From assembly GCF_028583425.1 (NCBI RefSeq), contig NC_072791.1, positions 44,461,368 through 44,525,367 of the forward strand: a DNA stretch of 64,000 nt. The letters are read 5' to 3'. The notes beneath the pieces are model-generated. The model saw nothing but the letters and a program-made list of their open reading frames with translations. It searched no databases and was not told the DNA's origin. Position 1 is the first letter of the stretch; each line of letters opens with the position of its first letter. The translations under genes were made by a program, and so were the position numbers. Source of the DNA: Eublepharis macularius (taxonomy: Eukaryota; Chordata; Lepidosauria; Squamata; Eublepharidae). Positions 1 through 11,946 of this stretch are shown piece by piece.

Positions 1-546
1 AGCAGTCATCAAAAGATGGGCGAATCCATTCTAATAATGATAACAGAAGAAACGATTTCTAGTGCAAAACTGACGAAATGAGGGCCCGTGTGACGACGGC
101 CAGAGTTACCTACTTCTAAGTCTTTTGACAATAATGAACTTACAAAGGTCTAACTTTGTTTAAGACTGCACTGCTGCGGACCTGAGCTAAAAGCAGGACA
201 GCTTTTGAGCCACACGTTTATAGCATGAATGATTTTTCCTTGTCAGATTGCCAGCAGCGGCTTGCATTTATTCTCTCCAGAATCAGCACTGGGGAAACAC
301 AAGCTGCTTCTACATGGAGGTATTTCCTTGCACCCCCTCATGCACAGCACTATATCTGTAGGCTACTAGTTCTAACTCTATGTGGGCTGCTTCTACACCA
401 CATTTCACTCACCCACCTGGTATGTTTTTTTCCAAGTTCTCACTGACATCATCCTGTACACAGACTGTTAACAGCTTGTTCCTTCCACAAAAAAAAATCT
501 GCTTTATTTTAAACGTGCCCCAAAACTGATGTTTCCTCTCTTTCAA
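1..546. other. Intergenic, no gene seen
   Basis: A 73-codon open frame at 225-446 has no family signature and no splice or promoter support. Nothing else stands out. Confidence 0.6.
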
Positions 547-759
547 GAGAGCCAGTTTGGTGAGTGGTTAAGAGTTGATTCTCCACTTCTCTGCTTGATG
601 CCTGCTGGATGACTTTGGGTCAGTCACACAGCTCTCTCAGAGCTCTCTCAGCCCCACCCACCTCACAGGGTGATTGTCATGAGGATAGTAATAACACACT
701 TTGTAAACTGCTCTGAGTGGGCATTAAGTTGTCCTTAAGGGCGGTATATAAATCGAATG
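547..759 (+). mobile_element. Sauria-type tRNA SINE
   Basis: It starts GAGCCAGTTTGGTGAGTGGT, with tail sequence CTCACAGGGTGATTGTCATG, then GAGTGGGCATTAAGTTGTCC and GGGCGGTATATAAATCGAAT. It matches the copies at 53781-54030 and 54352-54600. The B box is eroded. Confidence 0.85.
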
Positions 760-2942
760 TTTATATACTGCCCAGTTTTCCAGGGGAACTGATCTCTGTC
801 TTCTGGATATAAGTTGTAACTCTAGATCTTCAGCCACTTTTGTTTGTAGGGGTAGTTCAGTGTGTTGAAATGGTTTCAGTTTGTACAAGTATTTGTTTTC
901 TAGTTGAGGCACACCTTAAGATATTCCTGCACCTTAACTGGGCCAGAAACACCAATATTGTGAGGAATACTGGCTGAAGAATAGCCCAGTTGCAACATAT
1001 CTAATCTGCTGGATCTATGTGGAAATATAGACAGGAAAGTTGAGTTTGTGTGTGAGAAAGAAAGAATGCTCATATACTCAAGCAAAGTTGACTGACAATC
1101 TGGAGAAGTTGCAGAGACCAGTGAGAAAAGTGGAGAAAGGCAGGATACAAATCTTTCACAAATAAATATGAGCAATAGAAGCTGTTTATTCATTGTATAA
1201 CTGGTGCAGTTAATTTGAGTTATTTTCTTGACAAAATTCCAAAGTTCAGGAGTGAGAACTACTGGAGAAGTCAGGAAAAGTAAATAATGCTCCCCCATTA
1301 GCTCTGGCTACTTGCTGTTTTCAAGTAGTTGTTTCACCTTGTAATGCTCAGGAAACATAGAGGAAAAAAGCAATTGCAAAATCATTTCCTGGGAATCATT
1401 TCACAATGGCTTTTCCCTGCAGCTACAATGGCCAGACTCTCAATGGAATAGCTTGTATGTAAGTGGCTTCTATGCATGTTATTATATTTGGGTTAATGTG
1501 TGTGGTTTTAATAATGTAAATGGTAATAACTATTATTTGTAGGATTGACTGGCTTCAGTATGAAAATCAAAGTGAATTTACAACTCTGGAAATGGAATTG
1601 TTGGAGGTGATATAATCTAGCATTAGATCATTTTTTCTGTCCAAAAATAACATTCTTCATCCCAATATGATTATTAATAACCTGTGCATTGCACTCATTT
1701 TAATTGACTGGCTGTGTAAATTATCACCACCACCCCCTTTCCCATCTCCCCATGAAAACAACGTTGATGTGATTTGGTTTTTAACTTGGCTGTTAGTATA
1801 GGATTTATTTTATATCAGTCCCTGGTTGTTTAGCACAGGTGGTTTTTCTCTGGCTTCCCTCCTTATCTGATCGCTGCTCTGCCTTTATTATTCCAGAGCT
1901 ACATTTGGGTGTTATGATAAAGCTGTTGAAAAAGCAGTGACCATTTACTAAAACCAATGCTATAAATGAATCCTAAAACATAACATACAGTGATGTTTTC
2001 AATGGAGCCATCAGGGCCAGACAGGGCAGTCCAGGGACTCCTCCTCACTGGCTCAGTAGGAGCCCCAAAAGCAGAGTGCAGCTTTGCATTTAATTTATAC
2101 CCTACCATCTAAGCAGAGGGGTATCAGATCATCAATCCCAGAGACTAAAAGGATCTAACTGCACCACTGGCTAGTGTTTGGCCTAAAGAAATGTTTTGCG
2201 AGAATAGTGTTTATTTTTGTAAAGTTGCGATGCTGGGGGAGAAAAAGATATTTTGGGGGAAATCCTAAGTACATCTACTCAGAAATAAGCTTCGTCTTAT
2301 TCAATGGGATTTGCTCTTAGGAAAGTTTTCTTAGGATTGCAGCCTTTGACTGGTATAAGCCAGCTAAGAAATAGAAGGCAGCAAAATATTTTCAGTGTGT
2401 TGATCACAATATCAACTAACATTATAGAGATATTCAATGAAAATATTTTCAGAACGGCTGAAATTCTCTCTCTCTTCCCATCCCTGGTGAGATCTGTTTG
2501 CTAATATCATCTTCTGCTTTGGAGTCTGTAGGATATACATAACCAAATGCACATATTGTGAATTTTATTAAAATTAGAGGGGGGGAAAGGAACATGGACG
2601 ATTGTTTTCCTTTTGTAATTTGTGATTAAGGATTCAGAAGCTGTGTTATGTCAACAGTTACCTAAACAGCGGGTCTCTTACAGGTAGCTTGTGAGCTGCT
2701 AGTAACTTGCAGGCTGTTGCAGAGTAGTTTGTGCATCCTCTAAAACAATTGTTCTCAACCGGTGATATATGTACCACCCGTGGGACACAGAAGTAGTCTA
2801 GGTGGGGTGCATGGTTCATAACACTAAGAATTTGCTCTCCCTCAATCCTCATGTCCACCAGCAAATGTGACATGTCATCTCTTGATGACCCTATCTGCTA
2901 TGGATTATCCAATGGTGACCTTTTGCCATCTTAGTAGCAAAG
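760..2942. other. Intergenic, no gene seen
   Basis: A/T-rich unique-looking sequence. Open frames are short on both strands and none has a recognisable domain. Confidence 0.6.
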
Positions 2943-3103
2943 ATGCCAACCTCCATAGGGTGTGAAGATCTCCTGGAAATTAAAAATGATCTCCACATTA
3001 CAGAGATCAGTTCCCCTGGAGAAAATGGCTGCTTTGGAGGGTAGATTCTATAGCATCCCCAGGATTCACTCCAGGAATTTATCAACCTGGAGTTGGCAAC
3101 CTT
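2943..3103. mobile_element. GGTTGCC-type MITE, copy 1
   Basis: It starts ATGCCAACCTCC and ends GGAGTTGGCAACCTT, with internal GGAGAAAATGGCTGCTTTGG. The same internal motif occurs at 22409-22622 and 48559-48777, so this is a dispersed family with roughly inverted ends. Confidence 0.65.
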
Positions 3104-4043
3104 GATATTCCTAGGTAGTAGTGATAGAATGCTTGCAAACGAGAAAATGTCCTTCTGCACCAAATGGGCTTTTTCTTTCTGTTATGGAGGGAGGACCCAG
3201 GTTCTTTGACAGAGTGATTGATGGGATGTAAGATACAAAAGGTTGAGAATGATTGCCCTTGAAGACCTCTAAAGAGATCAGAAAAATATCTGCTCTAGGG
3301 TTTTAAAAAGCTTTCTGAAGGATTTTTCTCTGGGGTGCTTTCATGTTCTGTTTCCAGGACAGAACAAAACATGTTCCAGAACAGAACAAAACATGTCAGA
3401 ATGGGGTGGGGGGAGAGCTCAGGATATTTTTTTTTACTCAGAGGTAGCTCCTACTTTAAAAAGTCTGGCAACTCCTGTAGGATCCAGTTAGTACTTAATT
3501 TTTAAAGTAAGTGCTGCTCGGATGAAGCTTAGTCAGACTTGGTCTTGAGAAAATCCTACCCAGTGCCTCCTGTATTTGAACTGAGGGTGTCAGGTACTCC
3601 ATATATGCTCACTCTCCTACTTCTTCTTTTTCTTTTTAAATTACACATCTTAAAGCAGAGCTCTAATTCTAAAATTAAACTCTTGATTTAGTTTAAATTA
3701 AGTCATACAGTTATAAGATCAATATCGCCAAACACAAACAGCAAAATTAGGATTGATTTAAAATATGCTTTTAAAGGGAAGAAAATTTCATCATACACTA
3801 CACTTTAGACATCATTTTATTAGTGTTATACTGTTTATTAGTTTGTACAGCATGTTTAATGTTTAAAGGGTTGGTTGTTGTTGTGCTGCTACTATTGGTG
3901 GTGGCGGGGTATTGCTTTTTTATTGCCTGTTAGTTTAGTGGAGTTTAGGGTTGCTGTGGTAGAGTTGTTATGAGAGAAATTTCTTGATGCTAGGTTTTAA
4001 CGTAGGTGTAGGTGTTTTTAAAAAACACAAATTTATTTTCAGC
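3104..4043. other. Intergenic, no gene seen
   Basis: A/T-rich. A tandem pair of AGAACAAAACATGT-like 20-nt units lies near 3360-3395. Nothing else is recognisable. Confidence 0.55.
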
Positions 4044-4049
4044 GTAGGG

Positions 4050-4278
4050 AACAGAATATATTGTCGAAGGCTTTCACGGCCGGAGAGCGATGGTTGTGGA
4101 TTTTCCGGGCCGTATAGCCGTGGTCTTGGCATTGTAGTTCCTGACACTGTGACACTGAGAGATCTCTGTCTTTTGGTGCTACACCTCTGAAGATGCCAGC
4201 TCCAGCTGCTGGCGAAACGTCAGGAACTACAATGCCAAGACCACGGCTATACAGCCCGGAAAATCCACAACAACCATT
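4050..4278. mobile_element. Penelope-like insertion, truncated inverted form
   Basis: This is the same family as the palindrome at 32423-32704. It contains ATATTGTCGAAGGCTTTCAC at its left and ends CCACAACAACCATT. GTAGGG at 4044-4049 and 4279-4284 may be a target duplication. The left inverted arm (4091-4145) pairs with 4219-4275, but stops at CCTGAC, the complement of the hammerhead cleavage site GTC/AGG. Only the plus-oriented unit keeps the ribozyme core (4187-4221). Confidence 0.68.
4187..4221 (+). ncRNA. Hammerhead-ribozyme-like core
   Basis: CTGAAGA (4187-4193), stem II GCCAGC pairing with GCTGGC, then GAAAC and GTC (4219-4221). CCT upstream and AGG downstream can form the base of helix I. 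There is the same extra T after CTGAAGA as in the 32-kb copies. It is a single sense copy in a non-genic context. Confidence 0.55.
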
Positions 4279-4648
4279 GTAGGGGAGAGAGTTTTTCTGT
4301 AAAGAAGTTTAAGTATTATGAAAGGGCAGGTGCTTTTGTTATCAAATAGATAAATAGGCCCATAGTAAAAAGTTAGTTAGGCCACTCATCTTGCTCTTGA
4401 TCTCGGTTTCAGTAAACGAGGTCAGGTGATGGGGAAAAGCAGTGTTATGGGAAACTTTGGTTCAGAGCTGTTATGTCACCTAGCAGCCATAACTGTAAGT
4501 GAGACAGGCATGTCCATCAGTCCTAAGAACACATGTTGTGCCCTGCAACAACTTATAGCCAATCAGATTATGCCAAGTATGCTTGTTGCTTACTTTGCCA
4601 TATAAGGTAATAAATGAAGATTTGACTATGATTGGTGTTTGGCACCAT

Positions 4649-5630
4649 GGCCGAATCCACACGTCTCAAGTTTTCCGCTTTCCCCCCACCCATTATTCGC
4701 TTCTCAGAGGGCTGTTCACATACTCTTACCTCAATCCCACCATTCTTTTGCATCTTTTGCGTTGCGCCTCAAATGAATTTGTCATGCATTCAAATGCTTC
4801 TCTTGTGCGGTTCTCACCGTGGATGTGGACAATTAGAAGCGTTTCACAAGGAGACCGCCCCCTTCCAACCCTCCACTTCCATGTTTGCAGCCTTTCTGGA
4901 ACACCATCCCTCTTTGCTGTACAATTATCAAGCTTTTCCACTCTCTCCGCAGCATGCTTGCCTGCCCGCCCTTCCCCCCTCCCCTTTTTTAAAAGGGGAC
5001 TTTCCCAGCACTGTTGCAAAATCTCGGCCATAAATCTTAATCTTGGTGCTCCAAAATCCCCATGGAGACATCAAGAGGTGGCATCATTTCCATTTCCATG
5101 TCATTTTTAGGATGCCAAACAGTCAGAAATATCAGTGACTGTTAAAATTAATTTTTTTAAAATGTTGAAATTACCGTTATAGCGTTAATCCGTCATTCTA
5201 ACATTACATTCAAGCGTCAAATAATTAGTCTGCCCATTTGGAGAGTTTGGATCACCCCCACCTTAAATATCAGTTCAAATTAGCCCACCAGAATAATGGT
5301 CCAATGGACTTCAAAGAAGAAGGCATAGAATAACATTAACCAATCACAGGCATCATAGGGGTGTGGCCTTGCCAAAGCAATTTAGCAAAAAAACGCTATA
5401 GCGGAAATCTGATGAAAAAATGTAAAAAAATGAATGCGATGTCATCATCAGCGATGTCGGATCTAAACCCGCCCCATATTGTGCAATTCTACCAGTGATG
5501 TGGACAAAGCATAGCGCGAGGCAGCGGCAGTAAGAGAAGGGATGTGAACACAGACTGGGACACTGCGGGATAGAATCCAAGGTGATTAATGCACATGAAA
5601 AGTGGAAGTTAGGGAAGTGTGGATTCGGCC
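4649..5630. mobile_element. Nonautonomous DNA transposon, about 980 bp
   Basis: GGCCGAATCCACAC at 4649-4662 is matched by its exact complement GTGTGGATTCGGCC at 5617-5630. The interior has pyrimidine-rich and A/T-rich blocks, and open frames (for example 4583-5110) with no known domain. The target duplication is unclear, so the superfamily is not assigned. Confidence 0.65.
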
Positions 5631-6108
5631 TATGAATGTAAGTGCCTATAAAAGCTTTGTAACTGCATTAGTACAGGGTCTTTGGACTTTGGTTTTTATG
5701 CCCACGCAGGTACATACAACTGGTTTTGGTTTAATAAATTTTTTTTGACCTTTTGAGTCTCTGGTTAAGGATATTGGTTGTTTCCAGGTTCAGTCGACCA
5801 GGATAGCCTGGCATGCTCTCAGTTTCTCAGATGAGTAGTGATTGTAGCCATAGACTGACCTTTACTAGTCTCTGGGTTTCAAGAAAAGAGTTATTTGATT
5901 CTTGAAGAGGAATTAAGCTTCTTTGCTAGTATAGTTAGAATAATATTACCTAAATAAAGTCTTTAAATAAGAGTTCATATTTCCATCTCCAGGTTAGACC
6001 CACAACAATTAGTCAGCTTTTAGAGTAGGTAGTCAGATGGTGTGTGTGTTTTCAGACAATCAATATCTAGCCAGTGAATGAGCAACACGAGGTGTCCCTT
6101 GGGTAGAC

Positions 6109-8150
6109 TTGGGGGACATGAGTCTTCTGGTCTTTGAGTTCACCCCAGGGGCCCAGAGGATGCTGAAAGAACTAGAGGAGATGATCACCACAGGTGACTC
6201 TTCCCCAGTTTCCTCTGAGATCAGCAGCAGGCCATTCAGGGAGGGTATGGAGGTGGCAAAAGAGGAAGAGAGGGATGAATTGCCCCCAAGGGTGTTGCCA
6301 TCTCAACCCCTTTATTCTCAGCAATTACTTTCTCTTCCCTTCCCCCAACATGGTATGTCTATCCTTACCTCACAGGAGGTGGCTCCTAGAGTGCCTGCAG
6401 CTGCTGGCAATGTAGGTGCCCCATACACCTCTGCCATCTGGGATCACTTCCAGAAGATGGAGGATCCCAGCTCTGTGTAGTGCTAGCTGTATAGGGCCCA
6501 GATCAGTTGAGAAAAAGACATAGCTCCTATCTCAACTACTGGCCTCAGGAACCTCTTGAAGAAGCACCACCAGGCGATGCTTCTTTTGGGGGGGGAGAGG
6601 CTAGTGCCACAGGAACACCAGCAAGCCAGGAGGGGAATTGTCCCATGACCACCTCTGGCACTACCCCCCCCCATGTCACCTGTAGGGAAGGGTTGCCAAG
6701 CATCTCTGATGGAGCCGTTTGATGTGTGTGTGTGTGGGGGGGGTGAGACTTCACCCAGCTCTGGCCCCACCTTAGCAGGTTCAGCTGTAGCCCTGTCAAC
6801 CAGGTGGGTACTGGCTGGGTGACCCAGGTCTCAGAAAGAGAGCATGGGGTGGGCTAATACTGCCTGGCATCCCTCACTATTCTCTTGGCTATGCTCTGTA
6901 ATCTCCTCCCTCACTTGTGGGTGGAGTTCCCTTTTATCCCTTCACCATTCACAGAGCTCCACCTCCTAGTCCCACCCCCAACAACCTAGCCACTGCCCTG
7001 GCTGCTTTAGGCACCCACAGCTTGGGTTGCTTTGCTTCTAGCCTCTCCTGGCTATTTCCAATCCCTTCCAGCCTGCCTGCAGGTTTGCTGGGCTGTTGCC
7101 CTTCCTCTGCCTGCTGCTGGCTTGGGGTGTGCCCCGGTGCCACTTTTGCTGCCATCGATTTGCTACTTGTGGGGTGCTGTGTGTCTGTCTGTCTCTGCCT
7201 CCTGTGCCCTCTCCCTCTGGATGGGCTGTTGAGCTTCCCACAGACTGAGGAAAGGGGTTGCCCTGGAGCCTTTGCTGGGAAGTTAGTGGTCACTAGGACC
7301 CAGGAGCTGCTGCCTAGCCTGCCTCCTGCTGTCGAGCTTCCTCAGTGTTCCTGGCCTCTGTTAGTGTCTTTGCTGCCTGTTCCCGCCTTGCTGGGTGAGT
7401 GCTAAGGGTGGCAGGGCAGGATGGTGGGGCTGTAAGCCTTGGCTTTGGGGTGTGTGGCTCTGGGAGGGTTTCCAAGTCCAGCCTGGGCATCGGACAGGGT
7501 GGAACTAGTGTGTTAAGAGGGAGATCCAAAGGGCAGGGAAGAGGGTCCTTCGCCTCGTTGGTTTGAGGATTGCTCTATATGGATGTCCCCTTTCCATAGT
7601 CAAGGATGTCAACTTCCACAGGCTGCTCCAGGAAGTCTGTCCTTGGTACAGGACCTCTACTCACACCAAGCAGAACTGTGGTACTCTCCCTTTACAGACT
7701 GTCAAGGGCTGCCAAGGACTATGTGAAGGCACAGTTCTCCCATGCTGGTTGGAGAAGTGTGCACTTCACATCAGATATCTGGACCTGTCCTCAGTAGCAG
7801 TATGTGTACCTCTCAGTGACTGTGCACTGGTGGAGCAACCCAATGATCTTCCAACTGGGAGTGGGACAACTAGCATCAGGCAATGTGGGATGGGGGGGGC
7901 ACTGGGTCAGCTACTGCAAGGCCTTGCTCCATAGTGAATCCTTGATGAAGCATACATGGTGGACAATATCTCTGCCACCACTGAGAGGCAATTAGTAGAG
8001 TGGGTAGGCAGGGATGTCACCATGGGATATATGGTGACGGATGGCAGCAAAAACATCCAGGCAGTGGTAATCCAAGTAGGCCTCAAGTACGTTTACTGTG
8101 TGACATATAAACATCACGTCACATTAAAGGACACACTGGGTTTGGGTCCT
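6109..8150 (+). pseudogene. Broken hAT transposase with BED-finger remnant
   Basis: Several plus-strand fragments in shifting frames look like an hAT-superfamily transposase. Near 6430-6475 the frame reads SAIWDHFQKMEDPS, the start of a BED zinc finger (pattern xVWxHF). At 7700-7797 it reads YVKAQFSHAGWRSVHFTSDI then WTCPQ, the hAT catalytic-core start (FTSDIWTS). The next frame gives YLSVTVHWW, and 7956-8150 gives YMVTDGSKNIQAVV and YVYCVTYKHHVTLKDTLGLG, matching the VTDxGxNM and CxAHxLxLxxKD regions. The frames are broken, the zinc-binding part of the BED finger is absent, and about 1.1 kb of unrelated GC-rich sequence lies between. It cannot make a full protein. It may be a relic of the machinery that moved the CAGGG-ended MITEs here. 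Confidence 0.65.
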
Positions 8151-8210
8151 GCAGAGAATCCCACACTAAGAGCCAAAACACACGAGAAGAAATACCTAGA
8201 TTCAGCACGT

Positions 8211-8450
8211 GTTCTCTTACCTCAAGGTTTGCCGGGATCTGTAGGTGTCCTGGAAGCTTAAAGTTTAGCATTTACGGAGCAGCAGGAAGGGAAATACAGG
8301 CGCCTGTATTTCCCTTTCCCTTCCTGCTGCTCTGTAAATGCTAAACTTTAAGCTGCCAAGACACCTACACTTCCCAACAAACCTTGAGGTAAGAGAACAA
8401 GTTTAGCATTTACAGAGCAGCAGGAAGGGGAAGGGAAATACAAGCGCCTG
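8211..8450. repeat. Inverted repeat plus third direct copy (MITE-like)
   Basis: Arms 8211 to about 8300 and about 8303-8398 are inverted copies meeting at CAGGCGCCTG (8298-8307), with small indels. The inner 50 nt (GTTTAGCATTTACGGAGCAG onward) appears a third time in direct orientation at 8401-8450. It sits just after the hAT transposase remnant. The element family is not recognised. Confidence 0.7.
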
Positions 8451-8459
8451 TGTTCTTGC

Positions 8460-11400
8460 TTGCCATTGCCAGGTCTGGCTGGCTGTGCTTGTGCCAGGTT
8501 AGTGATACTGCTGGGTGGTTGTTTCTGTTTTGTTATCACATTGGCCCTGGGTTCTGCCTGGCTATTGTGAGTGGGCTTGCAACTGTGCCCTTTGTTTCAC
8601 TTGGGGGGGGGGTCTTCTGGGATTCTCTGGTTCAATGTTGGTTCTGCTGAGATTCTCTAGTTTGGTGTTAGTTTTGTTGGGCTTTGTTGTTTCAGCTGGC
8701 ATTTGGGTCTGGCTGTTGGCCTGTGGGTGTCCCTGGGTGTTTCAAGTTCAGTTAAGGTTTCTTTGCCCTGGAAAGCTGGCTGGAATTTTTCTCCCATAGG
8801 GAACAATAGAGAGTGGCTGCGGGCACCTTGCACATGAAGGGCCCAGCCTCCCAAATAAATTCTCCAATAGGGAATAGTGGAGCTGAATATACTTGGATTC
8901 CCGAATAAAACCTGGATCTGAATAATAAATTGGTATTTTGGACTCTAATATCCAGAAGATATATGGTATTCTGGATAACCAGCTCTGAATAATACTTTTT
9001 TTTTAAGCGCACATCCCTGAAGAGTTCTGGAGAAATGACAGTTTTGTGTCATTTGGGTTGGTCCTAAGAAAAGGTATTTCATGGCTTTGATCCATTTTGA
9101 TTTGAACCAAAGTGACTCCATGCAACCTGTCAGTTACTGTTATCCCTCGCTCCTTTCTTCCCCAAAATATTCTTAGCCAAGAAGAGGACCAGTGAGTCCT
9201 CTATGGGAATAGACTGGTTTTGTAAATGTGGTCCAACTGAAGTTAGTAGTGATGAAGTTCTGTTGAAACCAGGAGAGGAATGGAGTTGAGACTAGCTTGC
9301 TTTCAGTCGGACTTTGTGATGACTAACTTTGCTGAATGAGCAGCAGATTGGTGAGAATACTTCCAGTGGAAGATTGGCTACATTCTCACGAAGTGAAGCA
9401 ATGAATCTATGGCAGAGGATATTGTGGCATAGAAGCAGAGCAAAGTGCCTTGGCCAGGCCCATTATTAGAGGCTAAGAAAGTCTGTCCAATGTTCAGTTA
9501 CTACACGTGATGTACAATGTTTGGTATCCATGAGCAGAAGTTATTCTTGACCAAGCAAAAGAAATTAAAAATTATGGGGTTCCTTGCCAAGATTTGGTAA
9601 AAACCAAGGCAAAGGAATCCAGAAGGCCTGAGATAATAAATCATAGCAAAGGATTCCCAAAGAAAGATAAAGAAGCTGACTCCTATTCTGAGCCCATTCA
9701 GGAAGAAAATGACTAGACTAATGACAAATGAGCATCCTACCACCACCTCAGAAATTAGATATTTAATGCTTACATTTAGTATGTGAATTAACTACAGAGG
9801 GCTCCTGCGCAACTTACCTTGTTATGTTTATAATTCTGCTGAACCTTAGCATGCCTAACAGTGGCAAAACATCCCTGCATCCCTCCCTATCTGGTTATAC
9901 AGTTAGGGGCTTTGACCAATTCCTTTAAACGTTGTACATTTCTGAAGAAGGGCCATAAGCTACATACTAATATAAAAAGTTTACTTTTAAAAACTAGCAC
10001 CAGCTGCAAGAAAAACAGCCGCAGATGCATCCTTATGACACATGCACACACACCCAATAGTGAGAACTGGCAATTTTGTGGTTTCCCAAAGGAGATCTCC
10101 CTTCCTTAACTATCAAATCCACATAATTTAGGGCTGAAAATGAGCCGATGCCCCTCAGATCAGCTGAGTTGCAGGAAATGACAACCCAGTTTCTAAGACG
10201 TAGAAGCTGGAAACCACCCCTTGGGCAGCTTTGGTATGGCCCACTGAGGATGGGGCTCAGTAACGGATCATTGAAGAAGGTTGTAAAGATTTGCAGATTC
10301 CAGCAAATTGAAAATACACTTCCCCATCTCCAAATATGGATTTCCTAGTTTTGTATAAAACAAAAGAGGGATCAGGTGTAGAGACCTTTGTTTCCATAAG
10401 AGGACAAGGACCCAACATTGCTGTACTAACAAAATCCATACTGGGACTGGTACATAAGCTACTGGGCTAGGTAGGATACCAAGATGTTTCTAGTGCCATG
10501 AGGAATGTTTATATTTAATCTAGAAACGTTGCTATTAATTGTGCACAGGAAAGTAGACTTTGCAATGTAAAGGAATGTGCAAACGGAAGCAGCAGAGCCC
10601 CCAATAAATGTAACAACTCAACTGGTTTTGCTTTTATATTGGTTTTATTTCTCAGTTTGTTCGAAATGACCTGTACCACAAGAATACAATTTATTTAATT
10701 AGTTATGTAACAGTTTTTTCAGGAGCAGATAATAGTTGGGTAGATACTGTTTATGTCACTCTTGGACTATGGTACCCTGCATAGCTTGCACAGACTTCCC
10801 CATCGTTTCAGCTTCCCTTTCACCATCACGCCACAGGAACTGAGCTGTGGGCTTTGACCACCTGATTGGCTGTAGCTTGTGGCTACGGTGGGTGGGTGGG
10901 TGGGTGGGTGGGGCAGCTCTCTCACAGTTCTAAGCTAGCAGAATGGATGGCCACTTAACATTCTTAGGTCTTTCACTATATCTTTACCTCTTGACAGTTT
11001 GCTGTAGCATGGTTTCAAAATATGTGTTTAAGTGTTCCAAAAACATGAGTGAGTCTGGTTATGAAGAGAAAATAACATTCCCCTATTTGGCAGAAACAAT
11101 ACTGTTTGGTTGTGGTTTTGCGGTTTCTTCACATTTTTTTAAAATTTCAAAGTAATGCCCAGTTTACTCCGATATAAATGGACTGCGTATCCCATCATGG
11201 ATCTGAACCAATTCCCATCAATTTTTTTTTGCACTAAATGTTCTATTCTCAGAGAGGAATGTGAATAGGAACAACATCTGTTGTCACATGGGGACGGTGG
11301 CATTTCTTAGCAGAAGACCAGGGTCTGGGTATGTATATGCAAAGCTTGGGGAGGAAGAGACTACACTGCGGGTCACAAGTGGGTGATCCTTGAAAGGGGC

Positions 11401-11747
11401 TCGCTGGAAGGGAGCAGGCTCACTACCCTCATGCTTACATTCTCACAAAGGCACTTTCACTGCATGCCTTGTTCTAAACTCACCAGGGGTTAGTGCATAG
11501 GGGCTTGCCTATTCCATCAAAGCTGCATTTGTATAAAACCCTGTGGTGGTCAGAACCATTCTTGCACTAGGAGTTCACTCCTTGCAAAGTCTTTGCTCAT
11601 TTGTCCCCCAAATAATGTAAAGCAGAGAAAAGGGGAGGGGGAGGCTTTGCATACACGAGCACACAAACATCACTTTGCAGTTCCAAACTCATGAAACTGT
11701 GGCTATTCCTATCACATTGAATAGATGGTAATTTGTGGCTCTGATAT
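8460..11747. other. Intergenic, only a GGGT microsatellite
   Basis: Mostly unique A/T-rich DNA. 8500-8760 is rich in GTTCTGCTGGG-like words and may be a decayed repeat. No gene is recognised. Confidence 0.5.
10887..10913 (+). repeat. (GGGT)n microsatellite, G-quadruplex-forming pattern
   Basis: Six G tracts of three or more separated by single T form a strong parallel G4 pattern on the plus strand. No gene is nearby. Confidence 0.9.
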
Positions 11748-11946
11748 GGATAGCCCAGGCTAGCTGAATCTCATCAGATCTTGGAAGCTAAGCTAAGCAC
11801 GGTTGGCCCTAGTTAGTAGATGGGTGGGAGACCACCAAGGAAGACCAAGAGCACTACTCAGAGGCAGGCAATGACAAACCTCCTCTGAATGTCTCTTGCC
11901 TTGAAAACACTACAGGGTTGCTACAAGCTGACGGTATTTTACACTA
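11748..11946 (+). mobile_element. 5S-rRNA-derived SINE (5S-Sauria type)
   Basis: The first 100 nt resemble 5S rRNA: CTCATCAGATCTTGGAAGCT, AAGC, then TTGGCCCTAGTTAGTAGATG and GGTGGGAGACCACCAAGGAA. The tail contains CAGGCAATGACAAACCTCCT and TGAATGTCTCTTGCCTTG. A 5S head on such a tail is the 5S-Sauria SINE known from squamates. It is a repeat, not a functional 5S gene. Confidence 0.88.

Noticed and set aside
11748..11850. 5S rRNA gene
   Set aside because: Only a partial, diverged 5S head joined to a SINE tail; no intact 5S sequence or terminator.
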